DNA of 64,000 nt from Liolophura sinensis (taxonomy: Eukaryota; Mollusca; Polyplacophora; Chitonida; Chitonidae), in contig NC_088307.1 in the NCBI RefSeq assembly GCF_032854445.1, positions 1,490,001-1,554,000 of the forward strand, in the 5' to 3' direction. Position numbers and translations under genes: made by a program. Below the pieces are notes generated by a model that saw only the letters and a program-made list of their open reading frames with translations, was not told where the DNA came from and ran no database searches. Position 1 is the first letter of the stretch, and the number at the start of each line of letters is the position of its first letter. Shown here in pieces: positions 19,335 to 30,630 of this stretch.

Positions 19335-20600
19335 CGTGTTCCTCGTTTTGCACGTCACCATGTTTGTCTTTATTGTTTGAAGAAATATGACTGTTCACGG
19401 CCTTAAGACGAATGTATTGCACTTTTGCATGTAGATATCTAAGAGTTGTTCCTTTATGATTGGGCACATTTTAAATGTTTCTTTTACTTTGTGGCTTTGT
19501 AAGTCAGCCATAATGTAGGCCGATGCCGTATAAGTGAAATGATCTTTAAAGCATTGACCAAAAAGTGTTGCTTGATGACGGACAGTTTCTTTCCATCTTA
19601 AACAAGTCACTTTGTCACCTTGCATAACCAACACAATGCTTTCTATCGTGCCAATATAAAAGGCTTCAGCACAGAGGGAAAACCAGGGGAGCAACGACAG
19701 TGTGATAGTTGACGTATGTCCACACCTAACCACTGAAATACGGCCTTTTTAAACATACCGCGGAGTTTTATGTTCATCTATATGTTTAAAAATAGTAATG
19801 TACGTGGTATTAGAAGTATGGGTCGAGCAGAATTACGAAAAAATGCAGAATCTAATGGACGAAACTGGTGTAGAAATATTAAACAGTATGTGTTGTTATC
19901 AAATTTAATAAACAATAAAATGAAAATTGTAGTAAGGGCCAGGCCCCGGGAGGATTTGGTCCACTGACTTAATCCTGGTTTATGCACAAATACAATTTAA
20001 AACACTATAGGGTGGTGTTAAAGGTGGCAAATGGTTACCGGTGAAACATGGCCTATCATTAACTTAACACAGTTACGTTTTTATTCTTTTTTTTCGTTTT
20101 AAGGATTAGTTTTCAGATTTAGCAAATGGTCCTAACTATAAAAATTATAATCTGTTTAAACAGTATATTACTGGGAGAGCTTCTGAGAAGCATAATAATG
20201 ACTTCTGCCACTCTGCTTCATGATTGTGTTTAAATTCCGCTTAACCCGGGTTACTGACTATATATTCATCCTGTTGAATTAAAACGCTCTATAGAACCTC
20301 TTATAGGCTTAGACAACATACAGTACAAGTACAAGATTGATTAATCGACAGTGCTGTGTTCATTCTTCATATTTAAGGCCATTTTAGACCGTCTGCTACT
20401 TGCTACGGTGTCAAAAATGCCTTTTCAAAACAGCCAGTGTCTAGTTGACCTAAATAACCTTTGAATTCTTGTAAAAACGGTGTCATTTTTTACATGGGTT
20501 CTACCTACGAAAAGCAAATATACTGCTGTATCAATTTGAACCTACAATGGACGAGGATGAAATTTCGATTTATGACGCTGGCATCTCTGGCATTTTCCTC
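19335..20600. other. Non-coding stretch downstream of the GPCR
   Basis: Contains a short SINE-tail-like piece near 19515-19545 ('gccgtataagtgaaatgatc') and partial family A and B repeats (about 19960-20090 and 20205-20300). The remainder is unique AT-rich DNA without a recognisable gene. Confidence 0.6.
20205..20300 (+). repeat. Dispersed repeat family B, short copy
   Basis: Matches the start of the 17990 and 60075 copies ('cttcatgattgtgt', 'cgcttaacc', 'ttcatcctgttgaatta') and then loses similarity. Confidence 0.6.
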
Positions 20601-21512
20601 AAGGAATTTCCAATCGCATTGACAATACAAACTGGTAATTTATAGCCTGTACTGTACATTTCCAATCGCAATGACAATACAAACTGGTAAGCTATGGCCT
20701 GTACTGTACATTTCCTATCGCACTGACAATACAAGCTGGTAAGCTATGGTCTGTACTGTACATTTCCAGTCGCACTGACAATACAAACTGGTAAGCTATA
20801 ACATTTATTGTACCTTTCCAATCGCACTGACAATACAAACTGGTAAGTTATAGCCTATACTGTACATTTCCAATCGCATTGACAATACAAACTGGTAAGT
20901 TATAGCCTGTACTGTACATTTCCTATCGCACTGACAATACAAACTGGTAAGTTATAGCCTGTACTGTACATTTCCAGTCGCAATGACAATACAAACTGGT
21001 AATTTATAGCCTGTACTGTACATTTCCTATCGCACTGACAATACAAACTGGTAAGCTATGGCCTGTACTGTACATTTCCAGTCGCACTGACAGTACAAAC
21101 TACCGGCCCAGCTAGCACAGTTGGTAGAGCGTCCGCTTCGGGACTGGTAGATCCAGGATCAATCCTTGATAGAGTCACACCTAAGACTTTAAAAGAGGAA
21201 GTTGTAACTTCATCGCTTGGCGATCAGCATGAAGGGGATAGTGCAACGACTGGTTGACCCGTATCAGTATAATGGCTCGGGCGGGGCGGCTTACTTGCCT
21301 TCGGTAAGTCGTCTCAGTGAAGCAGCACTAAATAAAGAGCGGTGGAAATCCGTCCTGCTACAAGGAGGCACATTACACGTACACGCACCCTAAGGATTCC
21401 TTCGTCGTCATATGACTGAAAAATTGTTGAGTACGACGTTAAAACCCGAGCACTCAAGCAAGCAAGCACAATACAAACTGGTAAACTATAACATTTATTG
21501 TACATTTCCAGG
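20600..21512. repeat. Minisatellite, 52-bp unit, about 10 copies, split by a SINE
   Basis: Units contain 'tttccaatcgcactgacaat' and 'acaaactggtaagctat'. The array runs to 21100, is interrupted by the SINE at 21101-21467, and resumes for one unit at 21468-21512. Confidence 0.92.
21101..21467 (+). mobile_element. tRNA-derived SINE of a second family, inserted in a minisatellite
   Basis: The 5' head is tRNA-like ('agctagcacagttggtagag' A box; 'ggatcaatcc' B box region). A long body follows, with the tail 'gaaaaattgttgagtacgac' and a (caag)n-like end. The flanking 12-mers 'acagtacaaact' and 'acaatacaaact' are a target-site duplication with one mismatch. Confidence 0.9.
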
Positions 21513-22389
21513 ATTTATCTTAGAATGGAATATTTATTCATTCTTTTTTTTTCTCTCCGTCCGCCTCACAATAAATATTGTTGTATTCTCGAGGAATTTT
21601 AAATTCATACCTGTATTCGCAGACAACTGCATGTTAATGTCGGCAAAGCCTACAGATAAATGTGGACATCAGTGTTGGTGTACAGAGATTTGCTATCTAT
21701 CAGTTTTAAGTTCAGTTAAGTTTAAGCTTTCAGTCGACTGTGTCCCCAATAGTAGCCAAGACTTTCAAGTCCAGCTGTATTCATCTTGTGTCTTTCAAAC
21801 TAATAATGGCAAGAGCAAGTGCTGCTGGTTATCTTTTACTAGTACAAAATTCTTTCATCGTGTTCCGTAAATCCACGTCTTCCTTATGGTCAAGCTGCCT
21901 GGAAACTTCTTGAAAAAATATTTCCAGGGTTCTTTGACCACCTATTTTCACTAAAATATGCAGAGCGGTAAACCATTTTTAAAGAAATTCGATGTGTTTG
22001 TTGTCAGTCTTGTATTTTTTTTGTAACACCGAGCTAAATGGTGAAGCTCTAACACCTCATAACGGTTAAACTTAGATGACGTAATTCGCCTAAGACTGCC
22101 GAGTGTTGGCGGAAAAAATGCATGCAACCATCCTCATTATACAGTGACTTTACGTCACTTTTAGATCATATCAGTATGTGTATTTTAATATAGGTGTTTG
22201 GAAATGGTTATGCTATTGCATGTACTTATTATTACTGTCAATCCATTTGCCCCGTTACCTTGCCCCGACTATTACAGTAAGTGAGGGATTATGTTATTAT
22301 GCTTATGCGGTATTATGCTTACCACTTTGTATGTCAAATAAATGTGTTAACCTTTACGCTTTTCTCCTGGTTGTGTTTGAACTGTTTAA
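21513..22389. other. Non-coding stretch, nothing recognised
   Basis: Unique AT-rich sequence. Open frames here are short and without domains, including the front part of a frame that runs on into the next minisatellite. Confidence 0.5.
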
Positions 22390-22930
22390 ACTGTGCCAGC
22401 AGGTGGAATGCCATGTCTGGTGTCCATTAACTATGCCAGCAGGAGGAATGTTATGTCTGGTGTCCATTTCCCGTGCCAGCAGGTGGGATGTCATGTCTGG
22501 TGTCCATTTTCCGTGCCAGCAGGTGGAATGCCATGTCTGGTGTCCATTTCCCATGCCAGCATGTGGAATGCCATGGCTGGTGTCCATTTCCCGTGGCCAG
22601 CATGTGGAATGTCATGTCTGGTGTCCATTTTCCGTGCCAGCAGGTGAATGCCATGTCTGGTGTCCATTTTCCGTGCCAGGCAGGTGGAATGCCATGTCTG
22701 GTGTCCATTTCCCGTGCCAGCAGGTGGAATGCCATGGCTGGTGTCCATTTCCCGTGCCAGCATGTGGAATGTCATGTCTGGTGTCCATTTTCCGTGCCAG
22801 CAGGTGGAATGCCATGTCTGGTGTCCATTTCCCGTGCCAGCAGAGGAATGCCATGTCTGGTGTCCATTTCCCGTGTCAGCAGGAGGAATGCCATGTCTGG
22901 TGTCCATTTCCCGTGCCAGCAGGTTGGTGC
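22390..22930. repeat. Minisatellite, 40-bp unit, about 13 copies
   Basis: Units read 'gtggaatgccatgtctggtg' then 'tccatttcccgtgccagcag'. One- and two-base indels shift the phase in several copies. Reading frames through it on both strands are by-products of the repeat. Confidence 0.95.
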
Positions 22931-23283
22931 AATATCTGCTGTCAGAGCCAAGTGACCGCAGCTGGGATCAGGGTTCGCTCGCTTCCTGGAAACTCCGTAA
23001 AACTCCTGGATTCTAATTCCTCTCCCACCAGGAAACCCCTGGAAATTTACAAAACTAAACATCCTAAGTTTATTTCAAACTACCATCATGCAGATCTCAT
23101 ATAATTAAGGGGTGGAGGGAGGGATTTATTACTTTGGTGCATACGCAAGCGCAGTGCGTAAGTGTGTGTCTCGATGCCCCCAGTCTGGTAGCCGAGCGAT
23201 TTCTGGCGTAAGGTATACTACTCTGTTGATGAGGTGGGGCATATATATATACGACATTCATGTGAAATCCACGGTGGCCCATA
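22931..23283. other. Non-coding spacer
   Basis: Unique sequence between the 40-bp array and the hairpin element. A short 'tatatatata' tract lies near 23240. Nothing else recognised. Confidence 0.5.
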
Positions 23284-23490
23284 GATGACATTTTCCCTTT
23301 TTCTTAACTTTTGTAACTTTTTCTTAGGTTTCCACCTGGGTGAAAACCTTTTCACCTGAGTGAAAACGTTTTCACCTGAGTGAAAACCTTTTGACCTCTG
23401 TGAAAACGTTTTCACCCAGGTGAGAACCGTTTCCACGCAGGTGGAAACCTAAGAAAAAGTTACAAAAGTTACGAAAAAAGGAAAATATGA
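23284..23490. repeat. Long inverted repeat (hairpin), MITE-like
   Basis: The left arm ('cttttgtaactttttcttag', then 'gtttccacctg') is mirrored by the right arm ('caggtggaaac', then 'ctaagaaaaagttacaaaag'). Weaker outward pairing brings the total to about 200 bases. The loop is made of alternating 'gtgaaaacc/cgttttcac' palindromic units. Confidence 0.85.
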
Positions 23491-23545
23491 TATATCATAT
23501 AATCTGAAACTATAATCATGAAGATCATATAATATAGGGCCACGT

Positions 23546-24790
23546 AGAAATCATGTCTGATGTCAATGTCTCCTCACGGCATTTAGATGTAACATTTGGT
23601 GTCAGTGTCCTGAGACAGCAGGTGGGATGCCATGCCTGGTGTCAATGTCTCCTCACGGCATTTAGATGTAACATTTGGTGTCAGTGTCCTGAGACAGCAT
23701 GTCTGATGTCAATGTCTCCTCACGGCATTTAGATGTAACATTTGGTGTCAGTGTCCTGAGACAGCAGGTGGGATGCCAGGCCTGGTGTCAATGTCTCCTC
23801 ACGCATTTAGATGTAACATTGGTGTCAGTGTCCTGAGACAGCAGGTGGGATGCCATGCCTGGTGTCAATGTCTCCTCACGGCATTTAGATGTAATATTTG
23901 GTGTCAGTGTCCTGAGACAGCAGGTGGGATGGCATGCCTGGTGTCAATGTCTCCTCACGGCATTTAGATGTAACATTTGGTGTCAGTGTCCTGAGACAGC
24001 AGGTGGGATGCCATGCCTGGTGTCAATGTCTCCTCACGGCATTTAGATGTAACATTTGGTGTCAGTGTCCTGAGACAGCAGGTGGGATGGCATGCCTGTG
24101 TCAATGTCTCCTCACGGCATTTAGATGTAACATTTGGTGTCAGTTGTCCTGAGACAGCAGGTGGGATGGCATGCCTGGTGTCAATGTCTCCTCACGGCAT
24201 TTAGATGTAACATTTGGTGTCAGTGTCCTGAGACAGCAGGTGGGATGGCATGCCTGGTGTCAATGTCTCCTCACGGCATTTAGATGTAACATTTGGTGTC
24301 AGTGTCCTGAGACAGCAGGTGGGATGGCATGCCTGGTGTCAATGTCTCCTCACGGCATTTAGATGTAACATTTGGTGTCAGTGTCCTGAGACAGCAGGTG
24401 GGATGGCATGCCTGGTGTCAATGTCTCCTCACGGCATTTAGATGTAACATTTGGTGTCAGTGTCCTGAGACAGCAGGTGGGATGGCATGCCTGGTGTCAA
24501 TGTCTCCTCACGGCATTTAGATGTAATATTTGGTGTCAGTGTCCTGAGACAGCAGGTGGGATGGCATGTCTGATGTCAATGTCTCCTCACGGCATTTAGA
24601 TGTAATATTTGGTGTCAGTGTCCTGAGACAGCAGGTGGGATGGCATGTCTGATGTCAATGTCTCCTCACGGCATTTAGATGTAATATTTTGTGTCAGTGT
24701 CCTGAGACAGCAGGTGGGATGCCATGTCTGTTGTCAATGTCTCCTCACGGCATTTAAATGTAATATTTGGTGTCAGTGTCCTGAGACAGC
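23546..24790. repeat. Minisatellite, 79-bp dimeric unit, about 15 copies
   Basis: Each 79-base unit is a 40-base half ('gtgtcagtgtcctgagacag...') plus a 39-base half ('gtgtcaatgtctcctcacgg...') that aligns with the first. It is therefore a higher-order dimer. Spacing of successive units (23855, 23934, 24013) confirms the period. Confidence 0.93.
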
Positions 24791-27480
24791 AGGTAAGACG
24801 CCATGTGTGGTGTCAGTGTCCTGAGACAGCAGGTGGAATGCCATGTCTGATGCCATTGCCCTGTGACAGCAGATAAAATTCCATGTGTGGTGTCACATTG
24901 TCGTGTGACTGTAGGTGGAATGCTATGCGTGCTGTCACATTGTCCAGGGACAGCAGATAAAATTCCATGTGTGGTGTCACGTCGTCGTGTGACTGTAGGT
25001 GGAATGCCATGCGTGGTGTCACATTGCCCTGAGACATCGGATGTGATGCCATGTGTTATCTCATTGTCCTGAGACAGCAGGTGTGATGCCATGTGTAGTG
25101 TCACATTGCCCTGAGACAGCGTGTGGAATGTCATGTGTGGTGTCACATTCTCCTGAGACAGCAGGTGTGATGCCATGTGTGGCGTCATTGTCCTGAGACA
25201 GCAGGTGTGATGCCATGTGTAGTGTCACATTGCCCTGAGACAGCACGTGTGATGCCATGTGTAGTGTCTCATTGTCCTGAGACAGCAGGTGTGATGCCAT
25301 GTGTTATCTCATTGTCCTGAGACAGCAGGTGTGATGCCATGTGTGGTGTCATTGTCCTGAGACAGCAGGTGTGATGCCATGTGTTATCTCATTGTCCTGA
25401 GACAGCAGGTGTGATGCCATGTGTTATCTCATTGTCCTGAGACAGCAGGTGTGATGCCATGTGTGGTGTCATTGTCCTGAGACAGCAGGTGTGATGCCAT
25501 GTGTTATCTCATTGTCCTGAGACAGCAGGTGTGATGCCATGTGTGGCGTCATTGTCCTGAGACAGCAAGTGTGATGCCATGTGTGGCGTCATTGCCCTGA
25601 GACAGCAAGTGTGATGCCATGTGTGGCGTCATTGTCCTGAGACAGAAGGTGGAAAGTCATGTGTGGTGTCACATTGCCCTGAGACAGCAGGTGTGATGCC
25701 ATGTGTTACCTCATTGTCCTGAGACAGCAGGTGTGATGCCATGTGTGGCGTCATTGTCCTGAGACAGCAGGTGGAAAGTCATGTGTGGTGTCACATTGCC
25801 GTGAGACAGCAGGTGTGATGCCATGTGTTATCTCATTGTCCTGAGACAGCAGGTGTGATGCCATGTGTGGTGTCATTGTCCTGAGACAGCAGGTGTGATG
25901 CCATGTGTGGCGTCATTGTCCTGAGACAGCAGGTGTGATGCCATGTGTTACCTCATTGTCCTGAGACAGCAGGTGTGATGCCATGTGTTATCTCATTGTC
26001 CTGAGACAGCAGGTGTGATGCCATGTGTGGCGTCATTGTCCTGAGACAGCAGGTGGAAAGTCATGTGTGGTGTCACATTGCCCTGAGACAGCAGGTGTGA
26101 TGCCATGTGTTACCTCATTGTCCTAAGACAGCAGGTGTGATGCCATGTGTGGCGTCACATTGTCCCGAGACAGCAGGTGTGATGCCATGTGTTATCTCAT
26201 TGTCCTGAGACAGCAGGTGTGATGCCATGTGTTATCTCATTGTCCTGAGACAGCAGGTGTGATGCCATGTGTTATCTCATTGCCCTGAGACAGCAGGTGT
26301 GATGCCATGTGTTACCTCATTGTCCTGAGACAGCAGGTGTGATGCCATGTGTGGTCTCATTGCCCTGAGACAGCGGGTGGAATGTCATGTGTAGTGTCAC
26401 ATTGTCCTGAGACAGCAGGTGTGATGCCATGTGTTATCTCATTGTCCTGAGACAGCAGGTGTGATGCCATGTGTGGTCTCATTGCCCTGAGACAGCAGGT
26501 GTGATGCCATGTGTTATCTCATTGTCCTGAGACAGCAGGTGTGATGCCATGTGTTATCTCATTGTCCTGAGACAGCAGGTGTGATGCCATGTGTTATCTC
26601 ATTGTCCTGAGGCAGCAGGTGTGATGCCATGTGTGGCGTCATTGTCCTGAGACAGCAGGTGTGATGCCATGTGTGGCGTCATTGCCCTGAGACAGCAGGT
26701 GTGATGGCATGTGTTATCTCATTGCCCTGAGACAGCAGGTGTGATGCCATGTGTTATCTCATTGTCCTGAGACAGCAGGTGTGATGCCATGTGTGGCGTC
26801 ATTGCCCTGAGACAGCAGGTGTGATGCCATGTGTTATCTCATTGTCCTGAGGCAGCAGGTGTGATGCCATGTGTGGCGTCATTGTCCTGAGACAGCAGGT
26901 GTGATGCCATGTGTGGCGTCATTGCCCTGAGACAGCAGGTGTGATGGCATGTGTTATCTCATTGCCCTGAGACAGCAGGTGTGATGCCATGTGTTATCTC
27001 ATTGTCCTGAGACAGCAGGTGTGATGCCATGTGTGGTCACATTGTCCCGAGACAGCAGGTGTGATGCCATGTGTTATCTCATTGCCCTGAGACAGCAGGT
27101 GTGATGCCATGTGTTACCTCATTGTCCTGAGACAGCAGGTGTGATGCCATGTGTGGTCTCATTGCCCTGAGACAGCGGGTGGAATGTCATGTGTAGTGTC
27201 ATATTGTCCTGAGACAGCAGGTGTGATGCCATGTGTTATCTCATTGTCCTGAGACAGCAGGTGTGATGCCATGTGTGGTCTCATTGCCCTGAGACAGCGG
27301 GTGGAATGTCATGTGTGGTGTCACATTGCCCTGAGACAGCGGGTGGAATGTCATGTGTGTTGTCACATTCCCCTGAGACAGCAGGTGTGATGCCATGTGT
27401 GATGTGATTGTCCTGTGACTGTAAGCCCTTTGTCCTGAGACAGCAGGTACGATGCCATGTGTCACATTATCCTGTGATAG
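24791..27480. repeat. Minisatellite, 40-bp unit, about 65 copies
   Basis: Units contain 'cctgagacagcaggtgtgat' and 'gccatgtgttatctcattgt'. Variants alternate between 'gttatctc' and 'gtggcgtc' at the same place. The array continues from the 79-bp array without a gap. Confidence 0.95.
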
Positions 27481-27963
27481 TAGGTGCCTGTGACAGTCGG
27501 TTGGTTGTTTGTCTGGTGCCAGTGTGTTGTGAAACCACGTGGTATATCATTGCCGAAGAGTCGTTGCCCCATATTCTCTTATTCCTTACCTCCTTCGCTC
27601 TGTCACAGTTTCTAGACGTTGATTGCAAGATCTACTTAGCAACATGATTCGTGTGGCCTGGTGTAGGATCAACATCCCACGAATGACAAACTGCACGAAG
27701 AGACTCTGGTGCCAAATAGCATTAGCCTGGATCGCAATTTGTAAAAACGCAATAGTCAACAAATATGCTGTTAGGAAGTTATAATCATTATTCTCATTAA
27801 TGACATCTGACAGTTTAGGCATGTTCATTTTCAAGTGTCTTCTTGACATGCAAAAGGTATTACAAGAAGCCATTCTAGGAGTTACATTTTGTAATAATTA
27901 TTTTTTAAAAAGCCACTGTCACAATGGCTATTGTGATAATTATTACAAATTGCTGAGATTTTT
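27481..27963. other. Non-coding spacer
   Basis: Unique DNA between the 40-bp array and the SINE tail. No recognisable gene. Confidence 0.5.
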
Positions 27964-28036
27964 TGGCCGCCGTCGTATAAGTGAAATATTCTTGAGTACG
28001 GCGTTAAACACCAATCAAAAAAATAAATAAATAGAA
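27964..28036 (+). mobile_element. SINE 3' tail fragment abutting the GPCR pseudogene
   Basis: Contains 'gccgtcgtataagtgaaata' and the tail 'cttgagtacggcgttaaaca', followed by an A-rich end. Similarity to the GPCR 5' region begins about 15 bases later. Confidence 0.85.
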
Positions 28037-28066
28037 CAGTGCGAAAATATAAGTACCTCGTCCGTC

Positions 28067-30630
28067 ATGGATGACAACACGGCTTAACCTGCTTATACAT
28101 GGCAGCATGGCCTTACCAGCAGAATTCTAATCACTGTCATTGTCGGGAGCATTGTTCTCATAGGTTCATCAGTGCTGGTGAAGAATTTACATCAGACGGT
28201 GAACTTGTGCTTGGGCTGTCTGGCTGTGATCGACCTGGTGGTTCTGGTGATGAATCTACATTCGACGGTGAACTTGTGTCTTGGGCTGTCTGGCTGTGAT
28301 CGACCTGATGGTTCTGGTGATGAATCGACATTCGACGGTGAACTTGTACTTGGGCTGTCTGGCTGTGATCGACCTGATGGTTCTGGTGATGAATCGACAT
28401 TTGACGGTGAACTTGTGCTTGGGCTGTCTGGCTGTGATCGACCTGATGGTTCTGGTGATGAATCTACATTCGACTGTGAACTTGTGCTTGGGCTGTCTGG
28501 CTGTGCTCGACCTGATGGTTCCGGTGATGAATCTACATTCGACGGTGAACTTGTGCTTGGGCTGTCTGGCTGTGATCGACCTGATGGTTCTGGTGATGAA
28601 TCGACATTTGACGGTGAACTTGTGCTTGAGCTGTCTGGCTGTGATCGACCTGATGGTTCTGGTGATGAATCTACATTCGACGGTGAACTTGTGCTTGGGC
28701 TGTCTGGCTGTGCTCGACCTGATGGTTCCGGTGATGAATCTACATTCGACGGTGAACTTGTGCTTGGGCTGTCTGACTGTGATTGACCTGGTGGTTCTGG
28801 TGATGAATCTACATTCGACGGTGAACTTGTGCTTGGGCTGTCTGGCTGTGCTCGACCTGGTGGTTCCGGTGATGAATCTACATTCGACGGTGAACTTGTG
28901 CTTGGGCTGTCTGGCTGTGCTCGACCTGATGGTTCCGGTGATGAATCTACATTCGATGGTGAACTTATGCTTGGGCTGTCTGGCTGTGATCGACCTGATG
29001 ATTCTGGTGATGAATCGACATTCGACGGAGAACTTGTGCTTGGGCTGCCTGGCTGTGATCGACCTGGTGGTTCCGGTGATGAATCTACATTCGACGGTGA
29101 ACTTGTGCTTGGGCTGTCTGGCTGTGATCGACCTGATGGTTCTGGTGATGAATCTACTTTCGACGGTGAACTTGTGCTTGGGCTGTCTGGCTGTGATCGA
29201 CCTGATGGTTCTGGTGATGAATCTACATTCGACGGTGAACTTGTGCTTGGGCTGTCTGGCTGTGATCGACCTGATGGTTCTGGTGATGAATCTACATTCG
29301 ACGGTGAACTTGTGCTTGGGCTGTCTGGCTGTGATCGACCTGATGGTTCTGGTGATGAATCTACGTTCGACTGTGAACTCGTGTCTTGGGCTGTCTGGCT
29401 GTGATCGACCTGATGGTTCTGGTGATGAATCTACATTCGACGGTGAACTTGTGCTTGGGCTGTCTGGCTGTGATCGACCTGATGGTTCTGGTGATGAATC
29501 TACGTTCGACTGTGAACTCGTGTCTTGGGCTGTCTGGCTGTGATCGACCTGGTGGTTCTGGTGATGAATCTACATTCGACTGTGAACTCGTGTCTTGGGC
29601 TGTCTGGCTGTGATCGACCTGATGGTTCTGGTGATGAATCGACATTCGACGGTGAACTTGTACTTGGGCTGTCTGGCTGTGATCGACCTGATGGTTCCGG
29701 TGATGAATCTACATTCGACGGTGAACTTGTGCTTGGGCTGTCTGGCTGTGATCGACCTGATGGTTCCGGTGATGAATCTACATTCGATGGTGAACTTGTG
29801 CTTGGGCTGTCCGGCTGTGATCGACCTGATGGTTCTGGTGATGAATCGACATTTGACGGTGAACTTGTGCTTGGGCTGTCTGGCTGTGATCGACCTGGTG
29901 GTTCTGGTGATGAATCTACATTCGACTGTGAACTCGTGTCTTGGGCTGTCTGGCTGTGATCGACCTGGTGGTTCTAGTGATGAATCTACATTCGACGGTG
30001 AACTTGTGCTTGGGCTGTCTGGCTGTGATCGACCTGATGATTCTGGTGATGAATCTACGTTCGACTGTGAACTCGTGTCTTGGGCTGTCTGGCTGTGATC
30101 GACCTGGTGGTTCTAGTGATGAATCTACATTCGACGGTGAACTTGTACTTGGGCTGTCTGGCTGTGATCGACCTGATGGTTCTGGTGATGAATCTACATT
30201 CGACGGTGAACTTGTGCTTGGGCTGTCTGGCTGTGATCGACCTGATGGTTCTGTTGATGAATCGACATTCGATGGTGAACTTGTGCTTGGGCTGTCCGGC
30301 TGTGATCGACCTGGTGGTTCTGGTGATGAATCTACATTCGACGGTGAACTCGTGTCTTGGGCTGTCTGGCTGTGATCGACCTGATGGTTCTGGTGATGAA
30401 TCTACATTCGACGGTGAACTTGTGTCTTGGGCTGTCTGGCTGTGATCGACCTGATGGTTCTGGTGATGAATCTACATTCGACGGTGAACTTGTACTTGGG
30501 CTGTCTGGCTGTGATCGACCTGATGGTTTTGGTGATGAATCGACATTCGACGGTGAACTTGTGCTTGGGCTGTCTGGCTTATGATGCTGGTCGTTTTATC
30601 AATTTTTGACTGACTTGACCTTTACTATTC
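28067..30630 (+). pseudogene. GPCR first-exon paralog with internal repeat expansion
   Basis: The sequence just before the ATG at 28067 ('tacctcgtccgt') and the exon up to TM2 align with exon 1 of the gene at 16182. The copy has a TAA after six codons (28085) and lacks the segment with the conserved TM1 Asn. It enters a 69-bp array in the loop 1/TM2 segment. A short stretch after the array ('tgatgctggtcgttttatc') again resembles the parent just past the repeated segment. No counterpart of exon 2 was seen downstream. It lies about 11.9 kb from the intact gene, in the same orientation. It cannot encode a receptor; whether the array is transcribed is unknown. Confidence 0.88.
28170..30590 (+). 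repeat. 69-bp tandem array derived from GPCR loop 1/TM2 coding sequence, about 35 copies
   Basis: The main unit is 69 bases (23 codons). In the ancestral frame each unit codes 'MNLHSTV' followed by 'NLCLGCLAVIDLMVLV', the TM2 region of the GPCR. A second frame is also free of stops and codes a hydrophilic 23-mer (DESTFDGELVLGLSG...). At least eight units have an extra T ('gtgtcttggg' instead of 'gtgcttggg'), making them 70 bases and switching frame. Copies differ by only a few bases, which suggests recent amplification or homogenisation. Confidence 0.95.

Noticed and set aside
22178-23104. 308-residue ORF and several overlapping ORFs on both strands
   Set aside because: They are produced by the 40-bp minisatellite. 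Phase shifts between copies give different frames, and there is no domain or codon signal.
23773-24599. Series of identical 63-residue ORFs every 79 bases
   Set aside because: Repeats of one frame through the 79-bp array, not genes.
24754-27465. Minus-strand ORFs of 74-144 residues
   Set aside because: By-products of the 40-bp array.
22390-27480. CRISPR-like array of regular repeats
   Set aside because: Units are contiguous with no unique spacers, and the context is eukaryotic with no cas genes.
28281-29543. 420-residue ORF as a genuine multi-TM protein
   Set aside because: It starts inside the array, has no independent N or C terminus and results from a 69-bp period. Kept as a repeat, although translation cannot be excluded.
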